Assembly (NCBI GenBank): GCA_036406475.1
Contig: DASXBA010000178.1
Location: forward strand, 1-37,524
Direction: 5' to 3'
Length of the DNA: 37,524 nt
DNA from: DASXBA01 sp036406475
GTDB taxonomy: Bacteria; Actinomycetota; Thermoleophilia; Solirubrobacterales; Thermoleophilaceae
The notes under the pieces are model-generated. The model saw only the letters and a list, made by a program, of their open reading frames with translations, was not told the DNA's origin and ran no database searches. The translations under genes and the position numbers were made by a program. This document shows, piece after piece, positions 15,767 to 23,009 of this stretch; within the stretch, counting starts at the first letter, position 1; each line of letters starts with the position of its first letter.

Positions 15767-17172
15767 GGGACGTTCCCCACCGAGCGGTCGGAGTCCTTGC
15801 ACTGGAGCCTGTCCTGCTCCTCCTGGCTGAGCACGTTCGAGCCGTCGGATGCCGGCGCCTCGGCCGAGCCCGGGCAGCGCTTGTACTGGTGCTGGCGCGG
15901 CGGCCCGCCCTCGACCACAGGCGGGCCGTTTCCGTTCGTCACGCCGACGTTCTCGGCAAGCGAGATGAAGCCGCGGCCCATGGCGCCGAGCGCGTCGAAG
16001 CCGCCGCCCGTGGTGGAGAAGTCGTCGAGCCAGCCGAGGAAGTCGGTGGAGTAGGGCCGCGCGAAGCTGAACTCGGTCGCGCCCTCCGGCAGGGCCTTGG
16101 CGGACTCCTGGAAGGCACCCTTCGTGGTGCCCACGCTCACGTTGTGGCCGCCGGGGGCGTAGCTGCGCCTCTTCGTCTCAACCGCGATGTCGGCGAGCGG
16201 CGGGACGGTGTGGAGGAAGTCGATCAGGTCGTTGTTGCGGCCGCTGTGGCGGATCGCCACAGACAGGTCGCGGACGGTCGGGCCCGCGTCGTGGGCCAGC
16301 GCCCTGGCCTGGTCGAGGAAGGGGCCGAGCTTCCTGGCGACCGGCTTCGAGGCGTCGACGAGCGGGTCGACGTCGTTCAGGGCGGCGCGCAGGTTGACGA
16401 AGGTCGTGTTGGCCCGGCGCATGAACGGCGGCAGCCGCTCGATCGACTCGGCCAGCGCGGCCTTCTGGTCGCCGAGGGCGCGGGTGGTCGTGTTCAGGTT
16501 GCCGATGAGCCCGGCGAGGTCGTCACGGCGGTCGGCGATGGTGGTGACGAGCCGCGAGCTGTCGACCAGGAAGCGCTCGAGCACCGGCGTGTCCCGGGTC
16601 AGCTCGCTGAACAGACGGCTCGAGGTGGCGAGCGCCGGATTGAGGTACTGGAAGCCGACGTTGGCCTGCTCGCCGCGTGCGTGGAACTGGCGGGCCTGGT
16701 TCTTGAAGAACCCCTGGAGGCTCTTGCGGGTGGCCGGGTCGAGCGTGTTGAAGAGCTCGTCCAGGTCGACCGCGGTGGTCGTCTGGTCGGCGCCGATCTT
16801 GCCGCCATCGTCGATCGCGGCCGACCCGTTGGGAGGAATCTTCAGGTCGACGTAGCGGTTGGCGATGCCCGACTGGGAGAACTGCCGGATCGTGGCGTGG
16901 GTCCCGACCCGCAGCGGCTTGTGCTCGTCGTCGACCTTCATCTTGACGTCGGCCTGGCCGTTGTCGGTGATCGAGATGCTCTCCACCGAGCCGACCGGCA
17001 CGCCGCCGATCTGAACGGGGTTGCCCTTCACCAGCTGCCCGCCGTTGGCGAAGGTCGCGGTTACTTCGTAGGAGTTGCCTCCGGAGCCGAAAAGAACGAT
17101 GGCGACGAGGGCGACGGCAGCAATAACCGCACCTAGTGCGGCCACGCGTCCGACCCCGCTGACCGATCGCAT
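15763..17172 (-). CDS. MCE-family (MlaD-domain) protein, first of the array
   Basis: A 469-residue MCE protein and the promoter-proximal gene of the array. The membrane anchor is at about residues 10-30. The MCE domain (about 34-112) has VQIGGVPVGSV. A helical region (about 125-310) and a polar Cys-containing tail follow. The ATG at 17172 is preceded by a purine-rich SD-like GGGAGGAG about ten bases upstream, the only clear ribosome-binding site in the array. In mycobacteria the corresponding position follows yrbEA and yrbEB; here the upstream neighbour is an unrelated DUF4235 gene 160 bp away. Confidence 0.93.
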   Translation of the reverse strand: MRSVSGVGRVAALGAVIAAVALVAIVLFGSGGNSYEVTATFANGGQLVKGNPVQIGGVPVGSVESISITDNGQADVKMKVDDEHKPLRVGTHATIRQFSQSGIANRYVDLKIPPNGSAAIDDGGKIGADQTTTAVDLDELFNTLDPATRKSLQGFFKNQARQFHARGEQANVGFQYLNPALATSSRLFSELTRDTPVLERFLVDSSRLVTTIADRRDDLAGLIGNLNTTTRALGDQKAALAESIERLPPFMRRANTTFVNLRAALNDVDPLVDASKPVARKLGPFLDQARALAHDAGPTVRDLSVAIRHSGRNNDLIDFLHTVPPLADIAVETKRRSYAPGGHNVSVGTTKGAFQESAKALPEGATEFSFARPYSTDFLGWLDDFSTTGGGFDALGAMGRGFISLAENVGVTNGNGPPVVEGGPPRQHQYKRCPGSAEAPASDGSNVLSQEEQDRLQCKDSDRSVGNVP

Positions 17173-17334
17173 CGTCCCTGCGTTCTCCTCCCGCCCGATC
17201 GCTCACGCCGTACGTGGCGAACAAGTGACGATCGAGCGAGGCGCAATCCTTACAGAAACCGGCGACCCCAAGCGCAAGTTCCCGTTGCGCCCAGGAGGAG
17301 GATTGTTAAGCCCGTTTTAAGAGGGGCCCGACCC
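17173..17334 (-). promoter_or_regulatory. Upstream region of the mce array
   Basis: This 162-bp gap should contain the promoter of the six-gene array. A weak candidate on the minus strand is TTGCGC, 17 bp, TGTAAG near 17240-17272. AT-richer patches (TTAAAACGGGCTTAACAAT) lie further upstream. A GGGG/CCCC inverted repeat next to the DUF4235 stop codon could partly end that gene's transcript but lacks a T-run. Nothing here is conclusive. Confidence 0.3.
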
Positions 17335-17613
17335 CTATTCGGTGTCAGGCTCCTCCGAGCCGGGCCAACTGCCCGTCATGCCGGCGAATGCCCTGCGTGC
17401 GCCGTGGTCCGCGGCGGCCCGAGTGGCCCGGAAGATCGCGCCCTCGAGAGCCGTCGCCGCGATCAGCTTTGCCCAGGAGATCCGGCGGTACTCGCTCTCC
17501 GGAGGGTCCTGGTCGTCGATCAGCTCCCAGACCTGATCGAACACCTTCCTGGCGAGGAAGCCGGCGATCAACCCGCAGATGATGCTGAAGGGGGCGAAGA
17601 GGATGCGGGACAC
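17335..17613 (-). CDS. DUF4235 family small membrane protein
   Basis: A 92-residue actinobacterial DUF4235 protein of unknown function. It has a membrane helix at about residues 5-22 (APFSIICGLIAGFLARKVF), the conserved WxLIDDxDPP turn, and a second amphipathic or membrane segment (KLIAATALEGAIFRATRAAAD) ending in the TGSWPG motif. The length is normal for the family. The GTG at 17613 follows AATACT (17620-17625) by six bases, which suggests a leaderless message starting just downstream of the tRNA-Leu gene. Confidence 0.85.
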   Translation of the reverse strand: MSRILFAPFSIICGLIAGFLARKVFDQVWELIDDQDPPESEYRRISWAKLIAATALEGAIFRATRAAADHGARRAFAGMTGSWPGSEEPDTE

Positions 17614-17635
17614 GGCCCCAGTATTGCGAAGCCAG

Positions 17636-17720
17636 TGCCCGGGGCGGGATTCGAACCCGCATGCCCGTTAGGGCAGGGGTGTTTAAGACCCCCGCGTATC
17701 GCCAGTTCCGCCACCCGGGC
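17636..17720 (-). tRNA. tRNA-Leu (TAA)
   Basis: This is a complete 85-nt class II tRNA. The acceptor is GCCCGGG/CCCGGGC with discriminator A. The D arm starts TGGCGGAA. The anticodon arm GGGGT-CTTAAAC-ACCCC has anticodon TAA. A variable arm (TGCCC/GGGCA with a TAAC loop) and a T arm GCGGG-TTCGAAT-CCCGC follow. CCA is not encoded. The long variable arm and A73 fit leucine. Confidence 0.95.
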
Positions 17721-17802
17721 CTCTCAATCGTAGGCCCAGACCGCAACTTGGCCACTGCTACCGTGTCGAACCAGCAGCGGACCCCTGTCCGCAGGTCTCG
17801 GC

Positions 17803-19248
17803 GTGGAAGCTTCCGCACTCCGACATACAGCGCGGCTGCCGGCTCTCGCCGGGCGCTCGCCTCTCCTTCGGCTCCAGAGCGACGAGAAGCTGATCCAGCT
17901 CATTCGCCGCGGCCATCACGGGGCCTTCGAGGCGCTCGTCCAGCGCTACCAGCCGCGGCTCCTCGCCTTCTGCCGGCACATGCTCGCCTCGCAGGAGGAC
18001 GCCGAGGACGTGCTCCAGGAGGTCTTCGCGGCCTCCTTCAACGCGATCTGCGCCGACGAGCGGCCGATCAACGCCCGGCCCTGGCTCTACCGGATCGCCC
18101 GCAACCGCTGCCTCAACCACCTGCGCCGCCCGCAGCCGGCCGGGCAGGACTCGATGGACATCTTCGAGCGCGACGGCGGCGCCAGCACCGCGGACACGGT
18201 GCACAAGCGCGAGGAGTTCCTCCACCTCGTCGCCGACGTCGGCGAGCTCCCCGAGACTCAGCGCACCGCGCTGCTGCTCCGCGAGATCGACGCGCTCTCC
18301 TATGACCAGATCGCAGAGGCGATGGACACCACGGTGCCGAGCGTCAAGTCGCTCCTCGTGCGTGCGCGCGTTTCGCTGGCGGAGGCGGCCGAGGCACGGC
18401 TGCTCACCTGCGAGGAGGTCCGGCTCGAGCTCGGCCAGGTGGCCGAGGGCCTGGCCAAGACGTCCGCCCCCGCCCGGCGCCACCTGCGCTCGTGCGAGCG
18501 CTGCCGCGTGTTCCGGGTCGAGCTCCGCAAGACGAGCAAGGCCCTCGCCGCGATCTACCCCGTCGGGCCGCTCGTCTTCCTCAAGAAGCTCTCGCTCGCC
18601 AAGCTCGGCATCGGCGGCGCGGCCTCCGGGGCCGCTGCCTCCGGTGGTGCGGGCTCGGCGGGGATAGCCGGGACCGCGGCCACCGCCGCCGGCGGCATCA
18701 CCGCGGGCGGAGCGGTCTCGGCCGGGGTCGGCACGATCGCCACCAAGGCCGCCGCCGGCGTGGCCGCCGCCGCGATCGTCACGGCCGGCGCCGTGGAGGT
18801 CCACCACGCGACGGTCACCCAGCCCGTCGCCCCCGGCCCGGTGGCGAGCGTCGCGCCCAAGGTCGCTCCCAAGCCCGTTGCTCCGGCGCCGACGGCGCCG
18901 AAGGTCGTGAGGAAGGCCGACCCGAAGGCCAACCCGGAGCCGAAGCCGGAGGCCCGGCCCGCGAGCACCCCGCCGGCGCAGCCCGCGGCGACCCAGCCCC
19001 CGGCGGCTGCCCCCAAGCCCGCGTCCCCGACGGCGACTCCGCCGGTCGCGCCGCCCGCCGTCGAGGAGGACCACTCGACCGTGACCCTCCCCCCGCCCTC
19101 CGACTCGCCCGAGCAGGCGCCCCCGCCCAGCGAGGCGCCGCAGTCGACCACCACGCCTCCGCCGTCGACCACCCCGCAGGACCAGCCGAGCGGGGACGGC
19201 GACACCGCGCCCAACTCGCCGCAGAGCCCTCAGCCGGCCGACGGCTGA
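17803..19248 (+). CDS. ECF-type sigma factor fused to a zinc-binding anti-sigma-like domain, membrane helix and Pro-rich tail
   Basis: A 481-residue protein. Sigma region 2 (about 26-110) contains the core-binding DAEDVLQEVF and the RPWLYRIARNRCLNHLRR -10-recognition helix. Region 4 (about 145-195) has LPETQRTALLLRE and the HTH LSYDQIAEAMDTTVPSVKSLLVRAR. It is followed by C203...H227-x3-C231-x2-C234, the spacing of zinc anti-sigma (ZAS) domains such as RsrA. A Gly/Ala-rich stretch containing a likely membrane helix (about 312-332) comes next, and then 150 residues rich in Pro, Ala and Thr. The sigma factor therefore carries its own candidate inhibitor and may be membrane-tethered, with release by redox change or proteolysis. 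No separate anti-sigma gene is adjacent. The GTG start gives an N-terminus just ahead of region 2; no SD is visible. Confidence 0.88.
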   Translation: MEASALRHTARLPALAGRSPLLRLQSDEKLIQLIRRGHHGAFEALVQRYQPRLLAFCRHMLASQEDAEDVLQEVFAASFNAICADERPINARPWLYRIARNRCLNHLRRPQPAGQDSMDIFERDGGASTADTVHKREEFLHLVADVGELPETQRTALLLREIDALSYDQIAEAMDTTVPSVKSLLVRARVSLAEAAEARLLTCEEVRLELGQVAEGLAKTSAPARRHLRSCERCRVFRVELRKTSKALAAIYPVGPLVFLKKLSLAKLGIGGAASGAAASGGAGSAGIAGTAATAAGGITAGGAVSAGVGTIATKAAAGVAAAAIVTAGAVEVHHATVTQPVAPGPVASVAPKVAPKPVAPAPTAPKVVRKADPKANPEPKPEARPASTPPAQPAATQPPAAAPKPASPTATPPVAPPAVEEDHSTVTLPPPSDSPEQAPPPSEAPQSTTTPPPSTTPQDQPSGDGDTAPNSPQSPQPADG

Positions 19249-19284
19249 GCCGCCCCGCCCGTCCCCGCTAGCCTGCCCGGCGGC

Positions 19285-19614
19285 GTGGCGACCTTCGACG
19301 AGTTCCTCCAGATCGACATGCGCGTCGGCCGCGTGACCCGGGTCGAGGAATTCCCGGAGGCGCGCGTTCCGGCCTGGAAGCTGTGGATCGACTTCGGGCC
19401 GGAGATCGGCGAGCGCCGCTCGTCCGCCCAGATCACCCACTACGCGCGCGAGGAGCTCGAGGGGACGCTGGTCGTGGGAGTGGTGAACTTCCCGCCGCGC
19501 CGCGTCGCCACCTTCGACTCCGAGGTCCTGGTCATGGGCGCGCTCGACGACGAGCAGGGCGTGGTCCTGCTGCGCCCCGATCGCCCGTGCGCGCCGGGCG
19601 ACAGGATCGGCTAG
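19285..19614 (+). CDS. csaA: CsaA-like tRNA-binding-domain protein (chaperone CsaA)
   Basis: A 109-residue single OB-fold tRNA-binding domain of the CsaA type. The FLQIDMRVGRV start, the WKLWIDFGPEIGERRSSAQIT core, VNFPPRRVATFDSEVLVMG and the C-terminal PG(D)RIG are all family hallmarks. CsaA acts as a homodimeric export-linked chaperone in Bacillus and may bind tRNA. The start is a GTG at 19285, eleven bases after a TAGCCT box and without an SD. The stop is 2 bp before the next GTG, so the LLM gene is probably co-transcribed. Confidence 0.92.
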   Translation: MATFDEFLQIDMRVGRVTRVEEFPEARVPAWKLWIDFGPEIGERRSSAQITHYAREELEGTLVVGVVNFPPRRVATFDSEVLVMGALDDEQGVVLLRPDRPCAPGDRIG

Positions 19615-19616
19615 CC

Positions 19617-20588
19617 GTGCAGCGGCCGTCGCTCGTCACGAGCTCCGGAGGGCCGGCGGAGCTCGCCGATGCGGCCCGGCGCGCCGAGGCGGCGGGCTTC
19701 GAGTCCGTCTGGGCCACCGAGTTCTACGACCGCTCCGCGACCGTCGCGCTGGCCGCGATGGCCGAGGCGACCTCCGAGATCGAGCTCGGCAGCGCGATCG
19801 CCTACGCCTTCGGGCGCACGCCCGTGGTGCTGGCCGCCGAGGCGCGCGACCTCGACGAGCTCTCGGGCGGGCGGCTCACCCTCGGCCTCGGCACCGGCAC
19901 CCGCCGCATGCAGCAGGACTGGCACGGGCTCGACGGCGAGCACCCGGCCAGCCGGATGGAGGAGCTCGTCCCGCTTCTGCGCCGGCTCTGGCGGCTGCAC
20001 GAGGGGCCGATCGAGCACGAGGGCCGCTTCTACCGGCTCGATGTCCAGCCCACGGCGCCGCCGCGGCCCCCGGTCCGCGACGACATCCCCGTCTACATGG
20101 CGGGCGTCAACCCTCGCATGATCCAGTCCGCCGGCAAGGTCGCAGACGGCCTGGTGGGACACCCGCTGTTCACGCCCGAGTACGTGGAGCAGGTGGCACG
20201 GCCGGCACTGGGCGACGGGCCGATCGCCGGCTACATCACCACCTCGGTGGCGGACGACCGCGAGGAGGCCCGCCGCGCCGCGGCCGCGATCATCGCCTTC
20301 AACTCGACCGTGAAGACCTACCGCAAGGTGAACGAGGTGAGCGGCTTCGAGAAGCAGGCGGAGGCGGTCCGCGAGGCCTGGACCCGGCGCGACTTCGACG
20401 GGATGGCCGCCGCCGTGACCGACGAGATGATCGACTCGATCTCGCTGGCGGGCACGCCCGACGAGGTGCGCGAGCGCTTCGCCGAGCGCTGGGACGGGGT
20501 CTACGAACGGCCGCTTTTGTGGCCGCCGGCGTTCCGCGGCGAGGAGGGCGTCAACGCGCTGATCGACGCCTTCGAGACCGACGCTTGA
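19617..20588 (+). CDS. LLM-class (luciferase-like) oxidoreductase, probably F420-dependent
   Basis: A 323-residue TIM-barrel protein of the bacterial luciferase/F420-dependent superfamily. Visible features are the EAAGFESVWATEFYDRSAT region, the LGSAIAYAFGRTPVVLA strand-helix, and LSGGRLTLGLGTGTRR, where LLM enzymes bind the cofactor phosphate. PVYMAGVNPRMIQSAGKVADGLVGH and a C-terminal AGTPDEVRERF complete the fold. In actinobacteria most such enzymes use F420, but FMN cannot be excluded and the substrate is unknown. The GTG at 19617 is in frame and 2 bp after the csaA stop. A longer frame to 19383 would lie inside csaA. Its stop overlaps the ATG of a short gene relic. Confidence 0.85.
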   Translation: MQRPSLVTSSGGPAELADAARRAEAAGFESVWATEFYDRSATVALAAMAEATSEIELGSAIAYAFGRTPVVLAAEARDLDELSGGRLTLGLGTGTRRMQQDWHGLDGEHPASRMEELVPLLRRLWRLHEGPIEHEGRFYRLDVQPTAPPRPPVRDDIPVYMAGVNPRMIQSAGKVADGLVGHPLFTPEYVEQVARPALGDGPIAGYITTSVADDREEARRAAAAIIAFNSTVKTYRKVNEVSGFEKQAEAVREAWTRRDFDGMAAAVTDEMIDSISLAGTPDEVRERFAERWDGVYERPLLWPPAFRGEEGVNALIDAFETDA

Positions 20589-20671
20589 TGTCTCGCGAGA
20601 ACGTGGAGCTCGTCCGCAGGATCTTCGAGACCGGGGCGGGGCTCAGGCAGTCGCCGGCGCCAGCCCGATGA
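20588..20671 (+). pseudogene. 27-codon remnant of a SnoaL/NTF2-like gene
   Basis: An ATG overlapping the LLM stop (TGATG) opens a frame beginning MSRENVELVRRIFE, the usual N-terminus of SnoaL-like (NTF2-fold) proteins that are very common in Thermoleophilia. After about 15 codons the resemblance ends, and the frame runs into the 3' end of the convergent R2lox gene and stops at 20671. A functional family member has about 110-140 residues, so this is a truncated relic. It implies a deletion or rearrangement at about position 20632. Confidence 0.6.
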
Positions 20672-21563
20672 CCTTCAGCCGCCGCTCCAGGCACTTCATG
20701 GCGAAGGCGCGGGTCTCCTCGATCCCGTAGCCAAGCGGCTCGATCCCCTGCTCGCGCGCCCAGCGGGGCTCGAGCACGCCGTCGGCGGCCGGGCCGCACT
20801 CGACGAGCGTCCGCTGGATCGCGTCGCGGTAGCGGTCGTCGGCCTGCGCCATGTCGCGGAGGAAGCGGGCGCCGAAGGCCACGTGACGGTGCTCGTCGCG
20901 GGCGATGTTGTTGAAGCCCTCGACGAAGCCGGGCAGCGTGCCGACCTCCTCGTTGTAGTCGATGATGAAGTGCTGCCCGGTCAGGGCGAGCATCCCCTCG
21001 ATGATCATGTGGTAGAGCGTCACGGTCTCCACCAGGAGCTCGAGGTTGGATGGATCCCGCGCCAGCCCGTTGACCTTGTCCTTGAGCAGCTCGTCGAAGA
21101 GGACGTTGAACTCCGGGTTGACGTGCTCGCTCGTCTCCGCGAGACGGTCCTGGAGGTTGTCGGACTCGAGCACCCCGACCTCCTCGTAGAAGCGGTTGAA
21201 GAACTGCACGTGGCGCGCCTCGTCGGCGATCTGGGTGCAGAGGAAGACGCGCATCTCCTCGGTCGGCGCGGCCCGCATCATCGGCCCGAGCTCCTCCGCG
21301 ACCTTCTGCTCGCCGATAAAGAAAGAGGAGAGCCCGTACATCCGCTGGAAGCGCTCCTCCTCCGGGATGCGTTCGTGCCAGTCGATCCGGTCCTGCGTGA
21401 AGTCGATGTCCTGGGTGCGCCACTGCTGGCGCTCCCAGAGCAGGTAGAGCTCGGCGTAGCCGAGGAGGTTGACCTCGCCGCGGTCCGCCGACTCCTGAAG
21501 CGCGGGGTCGCTGGTGGCCTGGAAGTCCTCTCGCTCGGTGCGCTGGATCGCGGGCTCCGTCAC
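20643..21563 (-). CDS. R2-like ligand-binding oxidase (R2lox) of the ferritin-like superfamily
   Basis: A 306-residue ribonucleotide-reductase-R2-like protein. All six di-metal ligands are visible: E85, E115 and H118 (DEARH), E189, E224 and H227 (DEHRH). V88 lies three residues after E85, and Y184 lies five before E189. These are the spacings of the Val-Tyr ether cross-link pair of R2lox (Mycobacterium Rv0233: E68/V71 and Y162/E167). This supports R2lox rather than a true class I RNR beta subunit, and no alpha subunit is adjacent. R2lox proteins hold a Mn/Fe centre and a long-chain fatty acid; their reaction is unknown. The GTG start is preceded by an SD-like GAGGAGAGAG. The 3' end overlaps a gene relic. 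Confidence 0.85.
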   Translation of the reverse strand: MTEPAIQRTEREDFQATSDPALQESADRGEVNLLGYAELYLLWERQQWRTQDIDFTQDRIDWHERIPEEERFQRMYGLSSFFIGEQKVAEELGPMMRAAPTEEMRVFLCTQIADEARHVQFFNRFYEEVGVLESDNLQDRLAETSEHVNPEFNVLFDELLKDKVNGLARDPSNLELLVETVTLYHMIIEGMLALTGQHFIIDYNEEVGTLPGFVEGFNNIARDEHRHVAFGARFLRDMAQADDRYRDAIQRTLVECGPAADGVLEPRWAREQGIEPLGYGIEETRAFAMKCLERRLKVIGLAPATA

Positions 21564-21636
21564 GACGGCTCTCTCCTCTGCTCGCCCTAGGGTCGACGGT
21601 CAGCCTAGCGAACGACTGGCTGGCCGGCCAACTCAG

Positions 21637-22146
21637 CTACGGCCCGGGCTCGGCGGTCGCCTCGACCCGGACGGCGTTGCCGCCGTCGGCGGCCGTGCCG
21701 GCGAGGACCTTGCCGGGCCGCAGGCCGGCGAAGTCCGCGCTGGCCGACCGCTTGGAGCCGCTCACCTGGACCAGCCGGCCCTTGAAGCGCAGCGCGTACG
21801 ACCCCCCGTCGCCGGAGCTGAGCACGACCCGGATGGCGATGAAAGACGGCACGCGGATCACGGTCGGGCGAATGCGGCCGCCGTTGCCCGTGAACAGCGC
21901 CTGCGTGCGCGCAGGCTCCTCGTCGCCGCCGCCGCCAGGCTGGTTCTCACCGGTCGACGTCTGCGTCGTCTTGGTTGTGTTGGTGCCGGTGGGCGTCGTG
22001 GCGGTGGCGGTCGGCGTGGTCTCCGTCGCGGTCTTCTCCGTCGCCGTCGTGCCGCTGCTCTTGTCGTTGGAGCCCTCGGAGTCGCCGCCGCAGCCCGCGA
22101 GCAGGAGCGCGGCGACGGCGACTACGGCCACGGAAGCGCGGATCAA
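21637..22146 (-). CDS. Putative secreted lipoprotein with Thr-rich linker
   Basis: The protein has a classical lipoprotein signal: an N-terminal Arg, hydrophobic ASVAVVAVAALLLA and the lipobox LLAGC. It is followed by about 50 low-complexity residues rich in Thr, Ser, Glu and Gly (TATEKTATETTPTATATT region) and a C-terminal beta-rich domain of about 95 residues. The start is uncertain. A TTG at 22146 puts the signal peptide at the N-terminus. An ATG at 22206 (or GTG at 22212) would add about 20 mostly polar residues and overlap the divergent small gene. The function is unknown. The C-terminal part resembles no family I recognise. Confidence 0.65.
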   Translation of the reverse strand: MIRASVAVVAVAALLLAGCGGDSEGSNDKSSGTTATEKTATETTPTATATTPTGTNTTKTTQTSTGENQPGGGGDEEPARTQALFTGNGGRIRPTVIRVPSFIAIRVVLSSGDGGSYALRFKGRLVQVSGSKRSASADFAGLRPGKVLAGTAADGGNAVRVEATAEPGP

Positions 22147-22190
22147 ACCGGCGCGTTGGTCTTCCGGAACGGCTTGTGAGCAATGACACG

Positions 22191-22379
22191 ATGCACGCTC
22201 GGCCATGGACACACGGTAATCGGCTGGTGGGGCTCGACCTCGAGCGCCGGCGGGTCTGGGTCGCCGGCCAGCGCGTGCATCATGGACTGACGGGCTTCCT
22301 CTTCGCGGCGGCCGGCATCGCCCTCATGGCGCATGACTGGAAGGACCGCCCGTTCTGGTTCCAGCGGGGCGCCGGATAG
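22191..22379 (+). CDS. Small hypothetical membrane protein (62 aa)
   Basis: The frame from an ATG at 22191 encodes a basic N-terminus, GLDLERRRVWVAGQRVHHG, one hydrophobic helix (LTGFLFAAAGIALMA) and a short polar end (HDWKDRPFWF). The composition looks like a real small membrane protein, and the residue pattern is not that of a GC-driven shadow frame. It overlaps the upstream part of the divergent lipoprotein frame and the last 56 bp of the convergent TMEM175-type gene. It has no SD. Without conservation data this is a moderate call. Confidence 0.5.
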   Translation: MHARPWTHGNRLVGLDLERRRVWVAGQRVHHGLTGFLFAAAGIALMAHDWKDRPFWFQRGAG

Positions 22380-22959
22380 GCGCCAGAGGCAGTAGCGCAA
22401 TCGCGAGGAAGCCGAACGCGGCCGCGCGCGGGGCCAGCACGCCGACGAGCAGGACAACACCGTAGAAGAGGATCGGCCGGGTGCGCTCTGCGGCAGCGAC
22501 GACGTCGTCGCGGCGCACACCCTCCTGTAGGAGGCTGCCGCGCCGCGCGACATGCCTGACGATCGCGTGGAACACGGCCGAGATGGCGAACAGCGTCGTC
22601 CCGTAGAAGAGGACGGCCGGGCGCTCGGCGCTCGTCCTTGTGATCGCCTCGGCCATCAACTTCGTCGGGAAGGGCAGGAACGAGACCACCAGCAGCAGCG
22701 CGAGGTTCAGGCGGAGCACCGTCTGGTCGGCGTAGCGCAGCCGCCGCATGATCCCGTGGTGGAGGAGCCAGAGCCCGCCGATCGTGAGGAAGCTCGTCAC
22801 ATAGGCGAGGTAGGACGGCCACTGGTCGACGATCCCCTTCCAGAGGTTGTCGAAGGCGCTCTCGGGAACCGAGATCTCGAGCACGAGCAGCGTGACAGCG
22901 ATCGCGAACACGCCGTCGCTGAAAGCCTCGAGCCGAGCGGTGGGGAAGCGGTCCTCGAT
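22324..22959 (-). CDS. TMEM175-family (DUF1211) potassium channel-like membrane protein
   Basis: The protein carries the TMEM175/DUF1211 hallmark RLEAFSDGVFAIAVTLLVLEI in its first helix. Bacterial homologues are tetrameric potassium-leak channels whose FSD motif in helix 1 is conserved. Five further hydrophobic segments follow. Family members begin about 5-15 residues before this motif, but no ATG, GTG or TTG occurs there. The only in-frame standard start is a TTG at 23112, inside the divergent PHP gene. At the right place there is a perfect SD (AAAGGAGG, 22963-22970) followed closely by an ATC codon at 22957-22959, which I take as a candidate AUC start. The spacing of three bases is short. 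The last 56 bp overlap a small plus-strand gene. Confidence 0.8.
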   Translation of the reverse strand: MEDRFPTARLEAFSDGVFAIAVTLLVLEISVPESAFDNLWKGIVDQWPSYLAYVTSFLTIGGLWLLHHGIMRRLRYADQTVLRLNLALLLVVSFLPFPTKLMAEAITRTSAERPAVLFYGTTLFAISAVFHAIVRHVARRGSLLQEGVRRDDVVAAAERTRPILFYGVVLLVGVLAPRAAAFGFLAIALLPLAPIRRPAGTRTGGPSSHAP

Positions 22960-22995
22960 GCCCCTCCTTTCGGCCCACCCGGGCGCGTTCCTACG

Positions 22996-23001
22996 TACAC
23001 T
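22996..23001 (+). promoter_or_regulatory. -10 box (TACACT) of a probable leaderless transcript
   Basis: TACACT fits the actinobacterial TANNNT pattern and ends eight bases before the GTG start of the PHP-domain gene. No Shine-Dalgarno precedes that GTG, so transcript start and start codon probably coincide or nearly so. Confidence 0.45.
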
Positions 23002-23009
23002 CGACCGCG

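Noticed and set aside
14330..16054. Long plus-strand frames opposite the mce array (also near 10061, 12801 and 15889)
   Set aside because: All lie antisense to clear MCE domains and show no family features.
20643..21563. Class I ribonucleotide reductase beta subunit
   Set aside because: Val/Tyr at the R2lox cross-link positions and absence of an alpha subunit favour R2lox.
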